From: Gemmobacter denitrificans
GTDB taxonomy: Bacteria; Pseudomonadota; Alphaproteobacteria; Rhodobacterales; Rhodobacteraceae
Direction: 5' to 3'
Assembly: GCF_036964905.1 (NCBI RefSeq)
Contig: NZ_JBALHR010000002.1
Location: 62,001-126,000 of the forward strand
DNA: 64,000 nucleotides
Shown: one piece after another, positions 24,933 to 34,686 of the stretch
Layout of the letters: each line of letters begins with the position of its first letter
Position numbering within the stretch: the first letter of the stretch is position 1
Notes under the pieces: model-generated
Told to the model about the DNA's origin: nothing
The model's database searches: none
What the model saw: the letters and a program-made list of their open reading frames with translations, nothing else
Program-made: the position numbers and the translations under genes

Positions 24933-26629
24933 TGCCCCGCGATGCCAAGCCCAATGCCGCGATCTATTTTGCCGCCGATGGCTATGACCCCACCGCAAAA
25001 GGCATAAATGGCCGCCGCGTCGCGGGTGAAAGCTTCATCCGGGGCTTCTTTCGCCATGCCGATGTGCAGGAGTTCGTATCCTTTCTGCCCAAGGCCTCGG
25101 AATCGGCCCATTTCGACCGGCTGGCAGGGGAAGAGCGCCCCGATCTGCCGCGTCGCCATCTGGCACTGCGGCAAGGCGCGCAACTGGCAGGGGTGGGAAC
25201 GCTGTATTACCCCAGCCCGAATTTCGGGGCCGAAGCCTGGCGGCGCGCGGCTGCCGGGGCGGCGGCCTGGTCGATCTGCGGCGTGACCCATACCATTTCC
25301 ACCAAAGGGGTCATGCAGGGCTTTCTGGACCTGCGCATGGCACCGCAGATGGAATGGGATGCGGTCATCTGCACCTCGCGCGCGGTGCAATCGGCCGTGC
25401 TGACCCAGCTGGAATTGATCGACGATCATTTGCGCGCCCGCTTTGGCGGCGGCATCCCGGCCCGCCCGCAATTGCCGGTGATCCCCCTGGGCATCGATAC
25501 GGCGGCCTTTGTGCCGGACAAGGCGGCGGGGGCTGCGCTGCGCAAGCGGCTGGGTCTGGGGGCGAAGGATGTGCTGTTCACCACCATCGCCCGGCTGACG
25601 CCCTTTGAAAAGTTCGATCCCTATCCGCTCTACCTTGCGCTGCAACAGGCGCAGGCAGCCATGCCCAAAGGCAAACGCCTGCATCTGGCGCTATGCGGCA
25701 TCTTCAACGATGACTATTCCCGCAAGGTGTTCGAATCCGGTGCCCCGGCCCTGATGCCGGATGTGGGCTTTCACCTGCTGGACGGAGCCAAGGCCGAAGA
25801 ACGCAAGGCAGTGCTGTCGGGCGCCGATGCCTTTGTCTTTGCCATCGACAATATTCAGGAAACCTTCGGTCTGGCCCCGATCGAGGCGATGGCGGCAGGG
25901 CTTCCGGTTGTCGTTTCCGATTGGGATGGCATGCGTGATACGATTACGGCGGATGTGGGGATCCGGGTGCCGACCCGCACCCTTGCGCCCGCCCATGCCG
26001 AGGCCGAAGGCTTCCGCCATATCACCGGGGTGGACAGCTATGGGCAGTATTGTTCGCTGACCTCGCAGATGACCGCCATCGATGTCTCTGCCCTGGCAGG
26101 CGCCCTGCAGGCGCTGGCGCTGGATGCTGGTCTGCGGGCGCGGCTGGGTGCAGCAGGGCAGGCGCGGGCGCGGGCGCTCTATGACTGGGCGGCAGTGATC
26201 CCGCAGATGCAGGCGCTCTGGGCCGAACTGGCCACGCGCCGGGCCGCCGCCGGGCCTGCGCGCCACCCGCCTGTTGCGCGTGGCACGATGCCGATCGGGC
26301 CGTCGCCCTTCCTGCTGTTTGGCAGTTACCCGACCCGCGCTGCGGGATTTGACACGGCACGGTTTGTGGCCATGCCGCTGCAGGGCCGCCCCGGCGTGAC
26401 CGAAACGCTTGCCTTGCGCAATTACGGCGGCATCGGCCGGTCCACCGAACGGGCCGAGGATTTCGCCGCGCTGTATGACCGAATCCTTGCCGCCGGGGCG
26501 GAAGGCGCGGCACGGTCCGCCCTTCTGACCACCAGCGGGAAAACACCGGTCACGCTGGACCGGCTGCTGATCTGGTTGCTGAAATACGATTTCATCCGGC
26601 TGAGCGGCGAAGATCAGTCGCGGAAATAG
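24929..26629 (+). CDS. Glycosyltransferase family 4 (group 1) protein
   Basis: A 566-aa protein whose middle and C-terminal parts fit a GT-B retaining glycosyltransferase: donor-domain start about residue 190 (LFTTIARLTPFEKFDPYPL) and the EX7E-type segment GLAPIEAMAAGLPVVVSDWDG (about 315-335). A C-terminal extension of about 120 residues (after about 450) is not explained by the GT-B fold. The ATG at 24929 overlaps the methyltransferase stop. The 3' end overlaps the convergent J-domain gene by 16 bases. Acceptor and sugar are unknown. Confidence 0.75.
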   Translation: MMPRDAKPNAAIYFAADGYDPTAKGINGRRVAGESFIRGFFRHADVQEFVSFLPKASESAHFDRLAGEERPDLPRRHLALRQGAQLAGVGTLYYPSPNFGAEAWRRAAAGAAAWSICGVTHTISTKGVMQGFLDLRMAPQMEWDAVICTSRAVQSAVLTQLELIDDHLRARFGGGIPARPQLPVIPLGIDTAAFVPDKAAGAALRKRLGLGAKDVLFTTIARLTPFEKFDPYPLYLALQQAQAAMPKGKRLHLALCGIFNDDYSRKVFESGAPALMPDVGFHLLDGAKAEERKAVLSGADAFVFAIDNIQETFGLAPIEAMAAGLPVVVSDWDGMRDTITADVGIRVPTRTLAPAHAEAEGFRHITGVDSYGQYCSLTSQMTAIDVSALAGALQALALDAGLRARLGAAGQARARALYDWAAVIPQMQALWAELATRRAAAGPARHPPVARGTMPIGPSPFLLFGSYPTRAAGFDTARFVAMPLQGRPGVTETLALRNYGGIGRSTERAEDFAALYDRILAAGAEGAARSALLTTSGKTPVTLDRLLIWLLKYDFIRLSGEDQSRK

Positions 26630-27243
26630 CGGCTTTCGCGGATCTGATCCCAGGCCCAGACAACCTCTTGCAACCGGCTTTCGTCATCGCGGTTGCCGCC
26701 GTTCATATCCGGGTGAAGATCTTTCACCAGGCTCTTGTATTGCTTGCGGATTTCCGCGCGGGTCCAGGTGTCGCGGGCATCAAGGATCTCCAGCGCCTTG
26801 CGTTCCTGCGCCGGAAGCTTGCGGGTGGCATGGCTGGCCACCTTGCCGGGATTTTGCGTGGCCTTTTCCCCAAGGATCGCCATGGGGTCATCCACCCCCA
26901 GCCGCGCCCAGGCCCGGCCATCATCCTTCTTGCTGAAGGGTTTGGTTTCGCGTTCCCAGAGCCGGGCCTTGTCGAGAAACTTCTGGAATTCCTCATCCGA
27001 GGTTCCGTTGAAGAAGTTCCACTTCAAATTGTATTCGCGGACATGGTCCTTGCAGAACCAGAAGAACTCATCAAGGTGATCGGGCGATTTCGGCGCGCGA
27101 TACAGCCCGGCCTCCTGACAACCCGGATATTCGCAGTGCTTCTGCGAGGTTTCAAAGGCGCCGGACATGCCCCGGCGCACCGTCTTGCGGCGCTTCTTGT
27201 CCGACGAAACGCGGATGTCGAATTCAAACGGGGGTTTCACCAT
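26614..27243 (-). CDS. J-domain (DnaJ-like) protein
   Basis: A 209-aa protein with a C-terminal J-domain (about 148-205): TRAEIRKQYKSLVKDLHPDMNGG includes the HPD triad that stimulates Hsp70 ATPase. The N-terminal half (CEYPGCQEAGLYRAPKSPD, then FFWFCKDHVREYN) has CxxxxC and CxxH pairs that may bind a metal. The domain order, N-terminal extension with C-terminal J-domain, is the common alphaproteobacterial form next to bolA. It is divergent from bolA. Confidence 0.85.
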   Translation of the reverse strand: MVKPPFEFDIRVSSDKKRRKTVRRGMSGAFETSQKHCEYPGCQEAGLYRAPKSPDHLDEFFWFCKDHVREYNLKWNFFNGTSDEEFQKFLDKARLWERETKPFSKKDDGRAWARLGVDDPMAILGEKATQNPGKVASHATRKLPAQERKALEILDARDTWTRAEIRKQYKSLVKDLHPDMNGGNRDDESRLQEVVWAWDQIRESRYFRD

Positions 27244-27317
27244 GCGCAGGCCTTTCCGACTCGGAGGCGAGAGTTTAGGGGATTACGCGGCGGATTGAAG
27301 GGGGAAGGCGCGAAAAA

Positions 27318-27569
27318 ATGGCGATAAAGGACGAAATAGAATTACGGCTCCGGGCGGCTTTCGCTTTGGATGTGCTGGAAATTCAGGATGATAGCGAAAA
27401 GCATCGCGGTCATGGCGGCTGGCGCGAAGGGGGCGAGACGCATTTCAACATCACACTTCGCGCGCCCGAACTTGCCGCCATGACCCGCGTCGCGCGGCAC
27501 CGGGCAGTACATCGGGCGCTTGGCGATCTGACGACGCGGATTCACGCGCTGGCGCTGGACATTGGCTGA
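27318..27569 (+). CDS. BolA-family protein
   Basis: An 83-aa protein with the BolA fold: DDSEKHRGHGG carries the conserved histidine used with monothiol glutaredoxins for [2Fe-2S] handling, followed by THFNITLRAPELAAMTRVARHR and the helical end. It is divergent from the J-domain gene, a pairing common in alphaproteobacteria. Whether it acts as BolA-type regulator or as an iron-sulfur adaptor is not decided by sequence. Confidence 0.9.
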   Translation: MAIKDEIELRLRAAFALDVLEIQDDSEKHRGHGGWREGGETHFNITLRAPELAAMTRVARHRAVHRALGDLTTRIHALALDIG

Positions 27570-27654
27570 TTGCATCGGCTGACCCGATCGCCCGGCTTGA
27601 CAGCAGGCAGGGCGGGGGCGTTTGCTCGGCGCCAGGCAGCAGCGCAGGCAGATC

Positions 27655-29310
27655 ATGGCCGATACAGGCATTTCCCGTGGCAACGCAGCATCGGGGCAAG
27701 ACGCGGCACATCCGTTCCGGCCCAAGCTTCTGACGGTTCTGGCATCAGGCTATGGCGCGGCGGACCTGCGGGCCGATGCGCTGGCAGGGCTGACGGTGGC
27801 CATCGTGGCGCTGCCCCTGTCCATGGCCATTGCCATCGCAAGCGGGGTGGGGCCGGAACGGGGGCTATATACTGCGATTGTCGGCGGGTTTCTGGTTTCG
27901 GCCTTCGGGGGATCGCGCCACCAGATCGGAGGACCGGCTGGGGCCTTCATCGTTCTGGTCGCGGCCTGTGTCGCGGCCATCGGCCTGCCGGGGCTGATCC
28001 TGGCCACCATGCTGTCGGGTGTCATGCTTCTGGGTCTCGGCCTGCTGCGGCTGGGAACCTATATCCGTTTCATCCCCTTTCCGGTGGTGCTGGGCTTTAC
28101 CGCCGGGATCGCGGTCATCATCTTTGCCAGCCAGATCAAGGACCTGTTCGGGCTTCACCTGGCTGAGGAACCGGCAGACCTGATCCACAAGCTGCAGGCG
28201 CTGTGGGCTGCGCGGGAAACCGTCTCGGGGGCGGCGCTGGCGGTCAGCCTTGGCACCATCGCCCTGATCTTCGGGCTGAAAAGGCTGGCCCCCAAGGCCC
28301 CCGGCATGTTGATCGCGGTGGCGCTGATGGGCGGGCTTGCGGCCCTTGGCCTTCCGGTCGAAACCATTGCCAGCCGCTTTGGGGAACTGCCGCGCTTGCT
28401 GCCTGCGCCTTCACTGCCCGCCCCCGATCTGGCTGCCGTGCTGGCCGCGCTGCCATGGGCCGTCAGCTTCACCCTGCTGGGTGCGATTGAATCGTTGCTG
28501 TCCGCCGTGGTGGCCGATGGCATGAGCGGCGGCAAGCACAGGTCCAATACCGAACTGGTGGCGCAGGGCCTTGCGAACATCGGATCGGGGGTGTTTGGCG
28601 GCTTTTGCGTGACCGGCACCATCGCGCGCACCGCAACCAATGTGCGGGCCGGCGCGCGCGGTCCGGTTTCGGGCATGTTGCATGCGGTGTTCCTCGCCCT
28701 TGCCCTTTGGATCGCCGCGCCGCTGGCGGGATGGATCCCTCTGGCCGCGCTGGCCGGGGTTCTGGCAACTGTGGCCTGGAACATGATCGAACGGCACGAG
28801 ATTGCCGGGTTGATCCGCGCCAGCCGGATTGACGCGCTGGTTCTGGCGGTAACCTTCCTGCTGGTGATCTTCCGTGATCTGACCGAAGGGATTGTGGTCG
28901 GCTTTGCGCTGGCGGGTCTTGTTTTCGTCAAGCGCATGTCGGACGCGGCGGGCGTGCAGCCTGACACGGGCGCGGATGACTGGCCGCAATCTGATGACAG
29001 GGTAATCTATCGCCTGTCGGGGCCGTTCTTCTTTGGCGCCGCGGCCCAGCTCGGATCGGTTCTGGACCGGATCGCCGATCAGCCCCGGCTGGTGATCCTT
29101 GATCTGTCAGCCGTGCCGATGATCGACGTGTCGGGGGCCCATAGTCTGGAAGTGCTGGCCCGCAAGCTGGAACGTCGCGGGGGCCGCCTTTGTCTGGTGG
29201 CCGTGCCACCCGATATGGCGCGATTGCTGGATCAGGCCGGATTGGGGGCGGCGCGAATCCCTCGCTTGCCTGACATGGCGTCTGCGCGGGCGTTTTCATA
29301 CCCCGGATAG
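27655..29310 (+). CDS. SulP (SLC26)-family anion transporter with STAS domain
   Basis: A 551-aa membrane transporter. The N-terminal 10-14 membrane segments include the SulP signature region (ALPLSMAIAIASGVGPERGLYTA) and FGGSRHQIGGPAGAF. A cytoplasmic STAS domain occupies about 440-551 (VILDLSAVPMIDVSGAHSL, with the conserved DVSG). Candidate substrates in the family are sulfate, bicarbonate or dicarboxylates; no carbonic anhydrase or sulfate gene is adjacent, so the anion is open. Its start has only a weak ribosome site. Confidence 0.85.
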   Translation: MADTGISRGNAASGQDAAHPFRPKLLTVLASGYGAADLRADALAGLTVAIVALPLSMAIAIASGVGPERGLYTAIVGGFLVSAFGGSRHQIGGPAGAFIVLVAACVAAIGLPGLILATMLSGVMLLGLGLLRLGTYIRFIPFPVVLGFTAGIAVIIFASQIKDLFGLHLAEEPADLIHKLQALWAARETVSGAALAVSLGTIALIFGLKRLAPKAPGMLIAVALMGGLAALGLPVETIASRFGELPRLLPAPSLPAPDLAAVLAALPWAVSFTLLGAIESLLSAVVADGMSGGKHRSNTELVAQGLANIGSGVFGGFCVTGTIARTATNVRAGARGPVSGMLHAVFLALALWIAAPLAGWIPLAALAGVLATVAWNMIERHEIAGLIRASRIDALVLAVTFLLVIFRDLTEGIVVGFALAGLVFVKRMSDAAGVQPDTGADDWPQSDDRVIYRLSGPFFFGAAAQLGSVLDRIADQPRLVILDLSAVPMIDVSGAHSLEVLARKLERRGGRLCLVAVPPDMARLLDQAGLGAARIPRLPDMASARAFSYPG

Positions 29311-29566
29311 TCAGCTTTTCCGTGTGGCTGGGCTATGCAGGGGCAGCCAGATGACGCTGCGGCGTCTAGCCTGTTGAAAATGCGCTCAACCTTTCGTGAA
29401 AATTTGCAGGATTTACATTCTGACGCGGCGTTCAGTCAATTTATTGACAGAAAAACCCAATACAAAAAAGGGGTTACACAAAACGGTAAATTTAGTTTAC
29501 AGTGCCGTCAGGGAAGGGGCGGGCCTGCGCAGTGGCTGTCCCTGTTTATGTCAAAGGGGGGAACCG

Positions 29567-31534
29567 ATGACCCAGCAGACCGCCGAAGCCGCACCGACAG
29601 TTCGCGATGTGCCCGCAGGCTATGACAAGGCCCATGCCGATACCGCGAAGTATCGCGCGATGTATGCGGAATCGATCAGCGATCCTGATGCCTTCTGGGG
29701 GCGTGAGGGCCAGCGGCTGGACTGGATCAAGCCCTATACCCGCGTGAAGAACACCGATTTCACCTTTGGCAAGGTCTCGATCAAATGGTTCGAGGATGGC
29801 GTGCTGAATGCCTCGGTGAACTGCATCGACCGCCACCTGAAAGACCGCGCTCTGCAAACCGCGATCATCTTCGAACCCGATGATCCAAACACCCCGGCCC
29901 AGCACATCACCTACAAGGAACTGTCCGAAAAGGTGAACCGCATGGCCAACGTCCTGCTGTCGCAGGGTGTGATGCGCGGCGACCGCGTGGTGATCTATCT
30001 GCCGATGATCCCTGAGGCGGCCTATGCCATGCTGGCCTGCGCCCGCATCGGCGCCATCCATTCCATCGTGTTTGCGGGCTTCTCGCCCGATGCGCTGGCC
30101 AACCGCATCAATGATTGCGGCGCCAAGATCGTCATCACCGCCGACACCGCCCCGCGCGGCGGCAAGCGCACGCCGCTGAAATCGAACACCGATGCCGCAC
30201 TGCTGCATTGCTCCGACAAGGTGCGCTGCCTCGTGGTCAAGCATACCGGCGATCAGACCACCTGGATTCAGGGCCGCGATGTGGACGTGAAGCTGATGAT
30301 GGATATGGTCAGCCCGGAATGCCCGCCGCGCCCGATGGGGGCGGAAGACCCGCTGTTCATCCTCTATACCTCCGGCTCCACCGGCAAGCCGAAGGGCGTG
30401 GTGCATACCACCGGCGGCTATCTCGTCTATGCCTCGATGACCCATCAATACACCTTCGACTATCAGGAAGGCGACGTGTTCTGGTGCACGGCGGATGTGG
30501 GTTGGGTCACCGGCCACAGCTATATCATCTACGGCCCGCTGGCCAATGGCGCGACCACCATCATGTTCGAGGGCGTGCCCACCTTCCCCGATGCCGGCCG
30601 CTTCTGGGAGGTCTGCGCCAAGCATGGCGTCACCCAGTTCTACACCGCGCCGACCGCCATCCGCTCGCTGATGGGGCAGGGGCCGGAATGGGTCGAGAAA
30701 CACGACCTGTCGAAGCTGCGCATCCTCGGCTCGGTGGGCGAACCCATCAACCCCGAGGCCTGGGTCTGGTATGACAAACATGTCGGCAAGGGCAAATGCC
30801 CCATCGTCGATACCTTCTGGCAGACCGAAACCGGCGGCCACATGATCACGCCGCTGCCCTATGCCACCCCCACCAAGCCCGGCTCGGCCACGCTGCCCTT
30901 CTTTGGCGTGAAGCCCGTCGTGCTGGATGCCGCCACCGCCAAACGGCAGGATGAGGTCGAGGCCGAGGGTGTGCTGTGCATCTCCGACAGCTGGCCGGGC
31001 CAGATGCGCACGCTCTGGGGCGATCATGACCGCTTCCAGGAGGCCTATTTCGCCCAATATCGCGGCTATTACTTCACCGGCGACGGCTGCCGCCGCGACA
31101 GGGACGGCTACCTCTGGATCACCGGTCGCGTCGATGACGTGATCAACGTCTCCGGTCACCGCATGGGCACCGCGGAGGTTGAAAGCGCACTGGTCGCCCA
31201 TGCCGCCGTGGCCGAGGCCGCCGTGGTGGGCTACCCGCATGACATCAAGGGGCAGGGCATCTACGCCTATGTCACCCTGATGAACGGCGAAACCCCGTCG
31301 GAAGACCTGCGCAAGGATCTGGTGAAATGGGTCCGCACCGAAATCGGCCCGATCGCCTCGCCCGATATCATCCAATGGGCCCCCGGTCTGCCGAAAACCC
31401 GCTCGGGCAAGATCATGCGCCGCATCCTGCGCAAGATCGCCGAGAATGATTTCGGGTCGCTGGGCGATACCTCGACGCTGGCCGATCCGTCCGTGGTCGA
31501 TGAACTGATCGCCAACCGCGGGAACAAGGGCTGA
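29567..31534 (+). CDS. acs: Acetyl-CoA synthetase
   Basis: Activates acetate with ATP and CoA, releasing AMP and PPi. The 655-aa protein shows YTSGSTGKPKGVVHTTGGY (P-loop, about 264-282), DTFWQTETGGHMI, the GRVDDVINVSGHR hinge and the C-terminal RSGKIMRR with regulatory K615, acetylated in homologues. The ATG at 29567 follows an AAAGGGGGG ribosome site. The 256-base upstream region is AT-rich, with a TTGACA at 29444 but no clear -10 at proper distance. It heads the acetate locus acs-adk-DUF4212-symporter. Confidence 0.97.
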   Translation: MTQQTAEAAPTVRDVPAGYDKAHADTAKYRAMYAESISDPDAFWGREGQRLDWIKPYTRVKNTDFTFGKVSIKWFEDGVLNASVNCIDRHLKDRALQTAIIFEPDDPNTPAQHITYKELSEKVNRMANVLLSQGVMRGDRVVIYLPMIPEAAYAMLACARIGAIHSIVFAGFSPDALANRINDCGAKIVITADTAPRGGKRTPLKSNTDAALLHCSDKVRCLVVKHTGDQTTWIQGRDVDVKLMMDMVSPECPPRPMGAEDPLFILYTSGSTGKPKGVVHTTGGYLVYASMTHQYTFDYQEGDVFWCTADVGWVTGHSYIIYGPLANGATTIMFEGVPTFPDAGRFWEVCAKHGVTQFYTAPTAIRSLMGQGPEWVEKHDLSKLRILGSVGEPINPEAWVWYDKHVGKGKCPIVDTFWQTETGGHMITPLPYATPTKPGSATLPFFGVKPVVLDAATAKRQDEVEAEGVLCISDSWPGQMRTLWGDHDRFQEAYFAQYRGYYFTGDGCRRDRDGYLWITGRVDDVINVSGHRMGTAEVESALVAHAAVAEAAVVGYPHDIKGQGIYAYVTLMNGETPSEDLRKDLVKWVRTEIGPIASPDIIQWAPGLPKTRSGKIMRRILRKIAENDFGSLGDTSTLADPSVVDELIANRGNKG

Positions 31535-31538
31535 TCCG

Positions 31539-32225
31539 ATGTCTGATGCCGAAACCCTGACCAAAGCCGCCGTGCTGATCCTGCTGGGCCCCCCGGGGGC
31601 CGGCAAGGGCACGCAGGCCCGCATGCTCGAAGAGGATTTCGGGCTGGTGCAACTTTCCACCGGCGATCTGCTGCGCGCCGCAGTCGCTGCCGGAACCGAG
31701 GCGGGCAAACGCGCCAAAGCGGTGATGGAGGCTGGCGGGCTGGTGTCGGATGACATCGTGCTGGCGATCCTGAAAGACCGCATGGCCCAGCCCGATGTTG
31801 CGCGCGGCATCATCCTGGACGGCTTTCCCCGCACGGCGGGGCAGGCCGCCGCACTGGATGCCCTGTTGGCAGAGGCCGGGCAACGGGTGACCGCCGCCAT
31901 CAGCCTTGAGGTGGATGACGAGGCGATGGTGGGCCGGGTTTCGGGCCGCTACACCTGCGGCACCTGTGGCGAAGGCTATCACGACGAATTCAAGAAACCC
32001 GCCGTGGCGGGCACTTGTGACAAATGCGGCGGGACGGCGTTCAAGCGCCGGGCCGACGACAATGCCGAAACGGTGCGCGAAAGGCTGAAGGCCTATCACG
32101 ACCAGACGGCACCGCTGATCGCGTATTACGACAAACTTGGCGTGCTGGAGCGGATCGATGCGATGGGACCCATCGCCCAGATCCGCACAGGCCTTGGCGC
32201 CATCGTAAACCGCGTGTCGGCCTGA
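31539..32225 (+). CDS. adk: Adenylate kinase (zinc-LID type)
   Basis: Converts AMP plus ATP to two ADP. The 228-aa protein has the P-loop GPPGAGKGT (17-25), STGDLLR, DGFPRT and a long LID with four cysteines C140, C143, C160, C163 that should bind zinc, as in Gram-positive-type Adks. It starts 4 bases after acs. That placement makes metabolic sense, since Acs produces AMP. Whether this is the cell's only adk is unknown: the main copy in many relatives sits in the ribosomal-protein cluster. Confidence 0.95.
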   Translation: MSDAETLTKAAVLILLGPPGAGKGTQARMLEEDFGLVQLSTGDLLRAAVAAGTEAGKRAKAVMEAGGLVSDDIVLAILKDRMAQPDVARGIILDGFPRTAGQAAALDALLAEAGQRVTAAISLEVDDEAMVGRVSGRYTCGTCGEGYHDEFKKPAVAGTCDKCGGTAFKRRADDNAETVRERLKAYHDQTAPLIAYYDKLGVLERIDAMGPIAQIRTGLGAIVNRVSA

Positions 32226-32290
32226 AGGGGAGGCCCGCATCCCCACCAAAGGGGGGCGGGAACAAGGGAAACACTCAGGGAGTAGCACTC

Positions 32291-32548
32291 ATGGCGGACA
32301 AGTCTTCGTCCAACGCCTACTGGGCCGCGAACGTCAGGGTCATTCTGATCTCGTTGACGATCTGGTTCATTTGCTCGTTCGGGATGGGCATCATCCTGCG
32401 GCCCGCTTTGTCGGGTATCATGATCGGCGGCGCCGATCTCGGGTTCTGGATGGCCCAGAACGGTTCGATCTACGTGTTCCTCGTGCTGATCTTCGCCTAC
32501 GCGTCGAAGATGAACAAGCTCGACAAAGAACACGGCGTGGAAGAATAA
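32291..32548 (+). CDS. DUF4212 small subunit of a sodium:solute symporter
   Basis: An 85-aa protein with two membrane helices (about 16-38 and 50-72) and the DUF4212 features YWxxNxR and the FWMAQNGSIYVFL segment. The family is almost always encoded directly before a VC_2705-type sodium:solute symporter, as here (15-base gap), and is thought to be its small partner. The start at 32291 gives the usual N-terminus. Confidence 0.9.
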   Translation: MADKSSSNAYWAANVRVILISLTIWFICSFGMGIILRPALSGIMIGGADLGFWMAQNGSIYVFLVLIFAYASKMNKLDKEHGVEE

Positions 32549-32563
32549 GGGAGCAGGGGACAG

Positions 32564-34513
32564 ATGGATCAGTTTACCCTTAACCTGATCGTGGTGGGGC
32601 TTACCTTTGCCCTCTACATCGGGATCGCGGTCTGGGCCCGGGCGGGCTCCACCGCAGAATTCTATGCCGCAGGCCAGGGCGTGCCCCCGGTCATGAACGG
32701 CATGGCAACCGGCGCCGACTGGATGTCGGCGGCTTCGTTCATTTCGATGGCTGGCATCATCGCCTTTGGCGGCTATGAAACCTCGGCCTACCTGATGGGC
32801 TGGACCGGCGGCTATGTGCTGCTGGCACTGCTGCTTGCCCCCTATCTGCGCAAGTTCGGCAAGTTCACCGTGCCGGAATTCATCGGCGACCGCTTCTATT
32901 CGGGCGGTGCGCGTCTGCTGGCTGTGATCTGCCTCATCGTCATCTCGGTGACCTATGTGATCGGCCAGATGCGCGGCGTGGGCGTGACCTTCTCGCGCTT
33001 CCTTGAAGTGTCCACCGATACCGGCCTGTATATCGGCGCGGCGATCGTGTTCGCCTATGCCGTGTTCGGTGGCATGAAGGGTATCACCTATACCCAGGTG
33101 GCACAGTATGTCGTGCTGATCGTGGCCTACACCATTCCGGCGCTGTTCATCTCGCTGCAACTGACCGGCAGCTTCTTGCCGCAGCTGGGCCTGATCGGGT
33201 CTTATGCGCCGTCGGGCGGCGATATGGCATTCCTGGCCAAGCTGGATGCCGTCGTGACGGAACTGGGCTTCAAGGCCTATACCGCCGACAGCGCCAACTA
33301 CTTCAACATGTTCCTGTTCTGCATGTCGCTGATGATCGGCACCGCTGGTCTGCCGCACGTCATCATCCGCTTCTTCACCGTGCCGAAAGTGGCGGATGCC
33401 CGTTCGTCGGCTGGCTGGTCGCTGGTGTTCATCGCGCTGCTGTACACCGTGGCCCCGGCCGTGGGGTCGATGGCCCGTCTGAACCTGACCACCACCATGT
33501 GGCCTGCCGCCGTGACCGGCAATGCCTTTGACGGTCCGGCTGTCAGCCGCGCCGATATCGACAGCAAGCCCGAACTTTCCTGGATCCGGACCTGGGAAAA
33601 GACCGGTCTTCTGGCCATGAAGGATCTGAACGGCGACGGGCTGATCCAGTACATCAACGAACCGGCTGATCTGGCTGCCAACACCAAGGCTGCGGGCGAA
33701 GCCGCTGCTGCACTGGCCAAGGCTGCCGATGCCGACAAGCCTGCCATTGAGGCCAAGATCGCCGAACTGGCTGCTGCCCGCGAAGGCCTGCTGGCCGAAG
33801 CCAAGGCTGGCACCTCGGGCAAGACCTTTGCAGAAATGGGTCTGAAGGGCAACGAAGTCACCAAGGTGGACAATGACATCATGGTGCTGGCGAACCCCGA
33901 AATCGCGGCTCTGCCGGGTTGGGTCATCGCCATCGTGGCCGCCGGTGCTCTGGCTGCTGCTCTGTCCACCGCTGCGGGCCTGCTGCTGGCCATTTCCTCG
34001 GCCATCAGCCACGACCTGATCAAGGGTTCGATCAATCCGAACATCTCGGAAAAGGGCGAACTGCTGGCAGCCCGTATCTCGATGGGCGGCGCGATCGTGG
34101 TGGCGACCTATCTGGGTCTGAACCCGCCCGGCTTTGCCGCGCAGGTGGTGGCTCTGGCCTTCGGTCTGGCGGCTGCGACGATCTTCCCGGTGCTGATGAT
34201 GGGGATCTTCTCCAAGCGCATCAACAAGGAAGGCGCGATTGCCGGTATGCTGGTGGGTCTGATCTTCACTTCGGTCTACATCTTCATCTACAAGGGCTGG
34301 TTCTTCATCCCCGGCACCAACTGGCTGCCCGATACCGCTGCGAATTACTATTTCGGGATTTCGCCGCTGTCGATCGGCACCGTGGGCGCCGTGCTGAACT
34401 TCGCCACCGCCTTCGTGGTGTCGCGTGTGACCAAGGCCCCGCCGGCGCATGTCGTCGAACTGATCGAGTCGATCCGCGTGCCGAAAGGCGCCGGTGCCGC
34501 TCAGGCCCACTAA
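32564..34513 (+). CDS. Sodium:solute symporter (acetate/organic-acid permease, VC_2705 subfamily)
   Basis: A 649-aa SSS-family transporter, probably for acetate given its neighbours (ActP-like). It shows the N-terminal GADWMSAASFISMAGIIAFGG signature and about 13 membrane segments. A hydrophilic insert (about 325-440) is rich in Ala, Lys and Glu and predicted helical (KAAGEAAAALAKAADADK), a feature of this subfamily but not of E. coli ActP. It follows DUF4212 in the acs-adk operon and precedes the DUF294 signalling gene. Confidence 0.9.
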   Translation: MDQFTLNLIVVGLTFALYIGIAVWARAGSTAEFYAAGQGVPPVMNGMATGADWMSAASFISMAGIIAFGGYETSAYLMGWTGGYVLLALLLAPYLRKFGKFTVPEFIGDRFYSGGARLLAVICLIVISVTYVIGQMRGVGVTFSRFLEVSTDTGLYIGAAIVFAYAVFGGMKGITYTQVAQYVVLIVAYTIPALFISLQLTGSFLPQLGLIGSYAPSGGDMAFLAKLDAVVTELGFKAYTADSANYFNMFLFCMSLMIGTAGLPHVIIRFFTVPKVADARSSAGWSLVFIALLYTVAPAVGSMARLNLTTTMWPAAVTGNAFDGPAVSRADIDSKPELSWIRTWEKTGLLAMKDLNGDGLIQYINEPADLAANTKAAGEAAAALAKAADADKPAIEAKIAELAAAREGLLAEAKAGTSGKTFAEMGLKGNEVTKVDNDIMVLANPEIAALPGWVIAIVAAGALAAALSTAAGLLLAISSAISHDLIKGSINPNISEKGELLAARISMGGAIVVATYLGLNPPGFAAQVVALAFGLAAATIFPVLMMGIFSKRINKEGAIAGMLVGLIFTSVYIFIYKGWFFIPGTNWLPDTAANYYFGISPLSIGTVGAVLNFATAFVVSRVTKAPPAHVVELIESIRVPKGAGAAQAH

Positions 34514-34636
34514 GGGCATCGGTCGGGCGGGGCCAATGTCCCGCCCGGCTGTGCAGGAAGCCGGCCGTCCGGGTTTGATCTGGCGCATTGACGGCGCCCC
34601 CTGACCCGGCCATGCCGGACCTGCCCCATGATCCCC

Positions 34637-34666
34637 GGCACGCCCCCCATCCCGGCGGGGCGTGCC
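34637..34666. other. Stem-loop between symporter and DUF294 gene
   Basis: GGCACGCCCC (34637-34646) pairs perfectly with GGGGCGTGCC (34657-34666) 21 bases before the DUF294 start. No T-tract follows. A second dyad, GGGCGGG/CCCGCCC, lies near 34529-34549. They may separate expression of the symporter from the downstream regulatory genes. Confidence 0.4.
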
Positions 34667-34686
34667 ACCACCGAAGGATGACGGCG

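Noticed and set aside
29546..34588. Minus-strand open frames of about 780 and 820 codons opposite acs and the symporter
   Set aside because: Their composition (His, Gly, Ala, Arg rich) is typical antisense shadow of high-GC coding DNA; acs, adk and the symporter account for the region.
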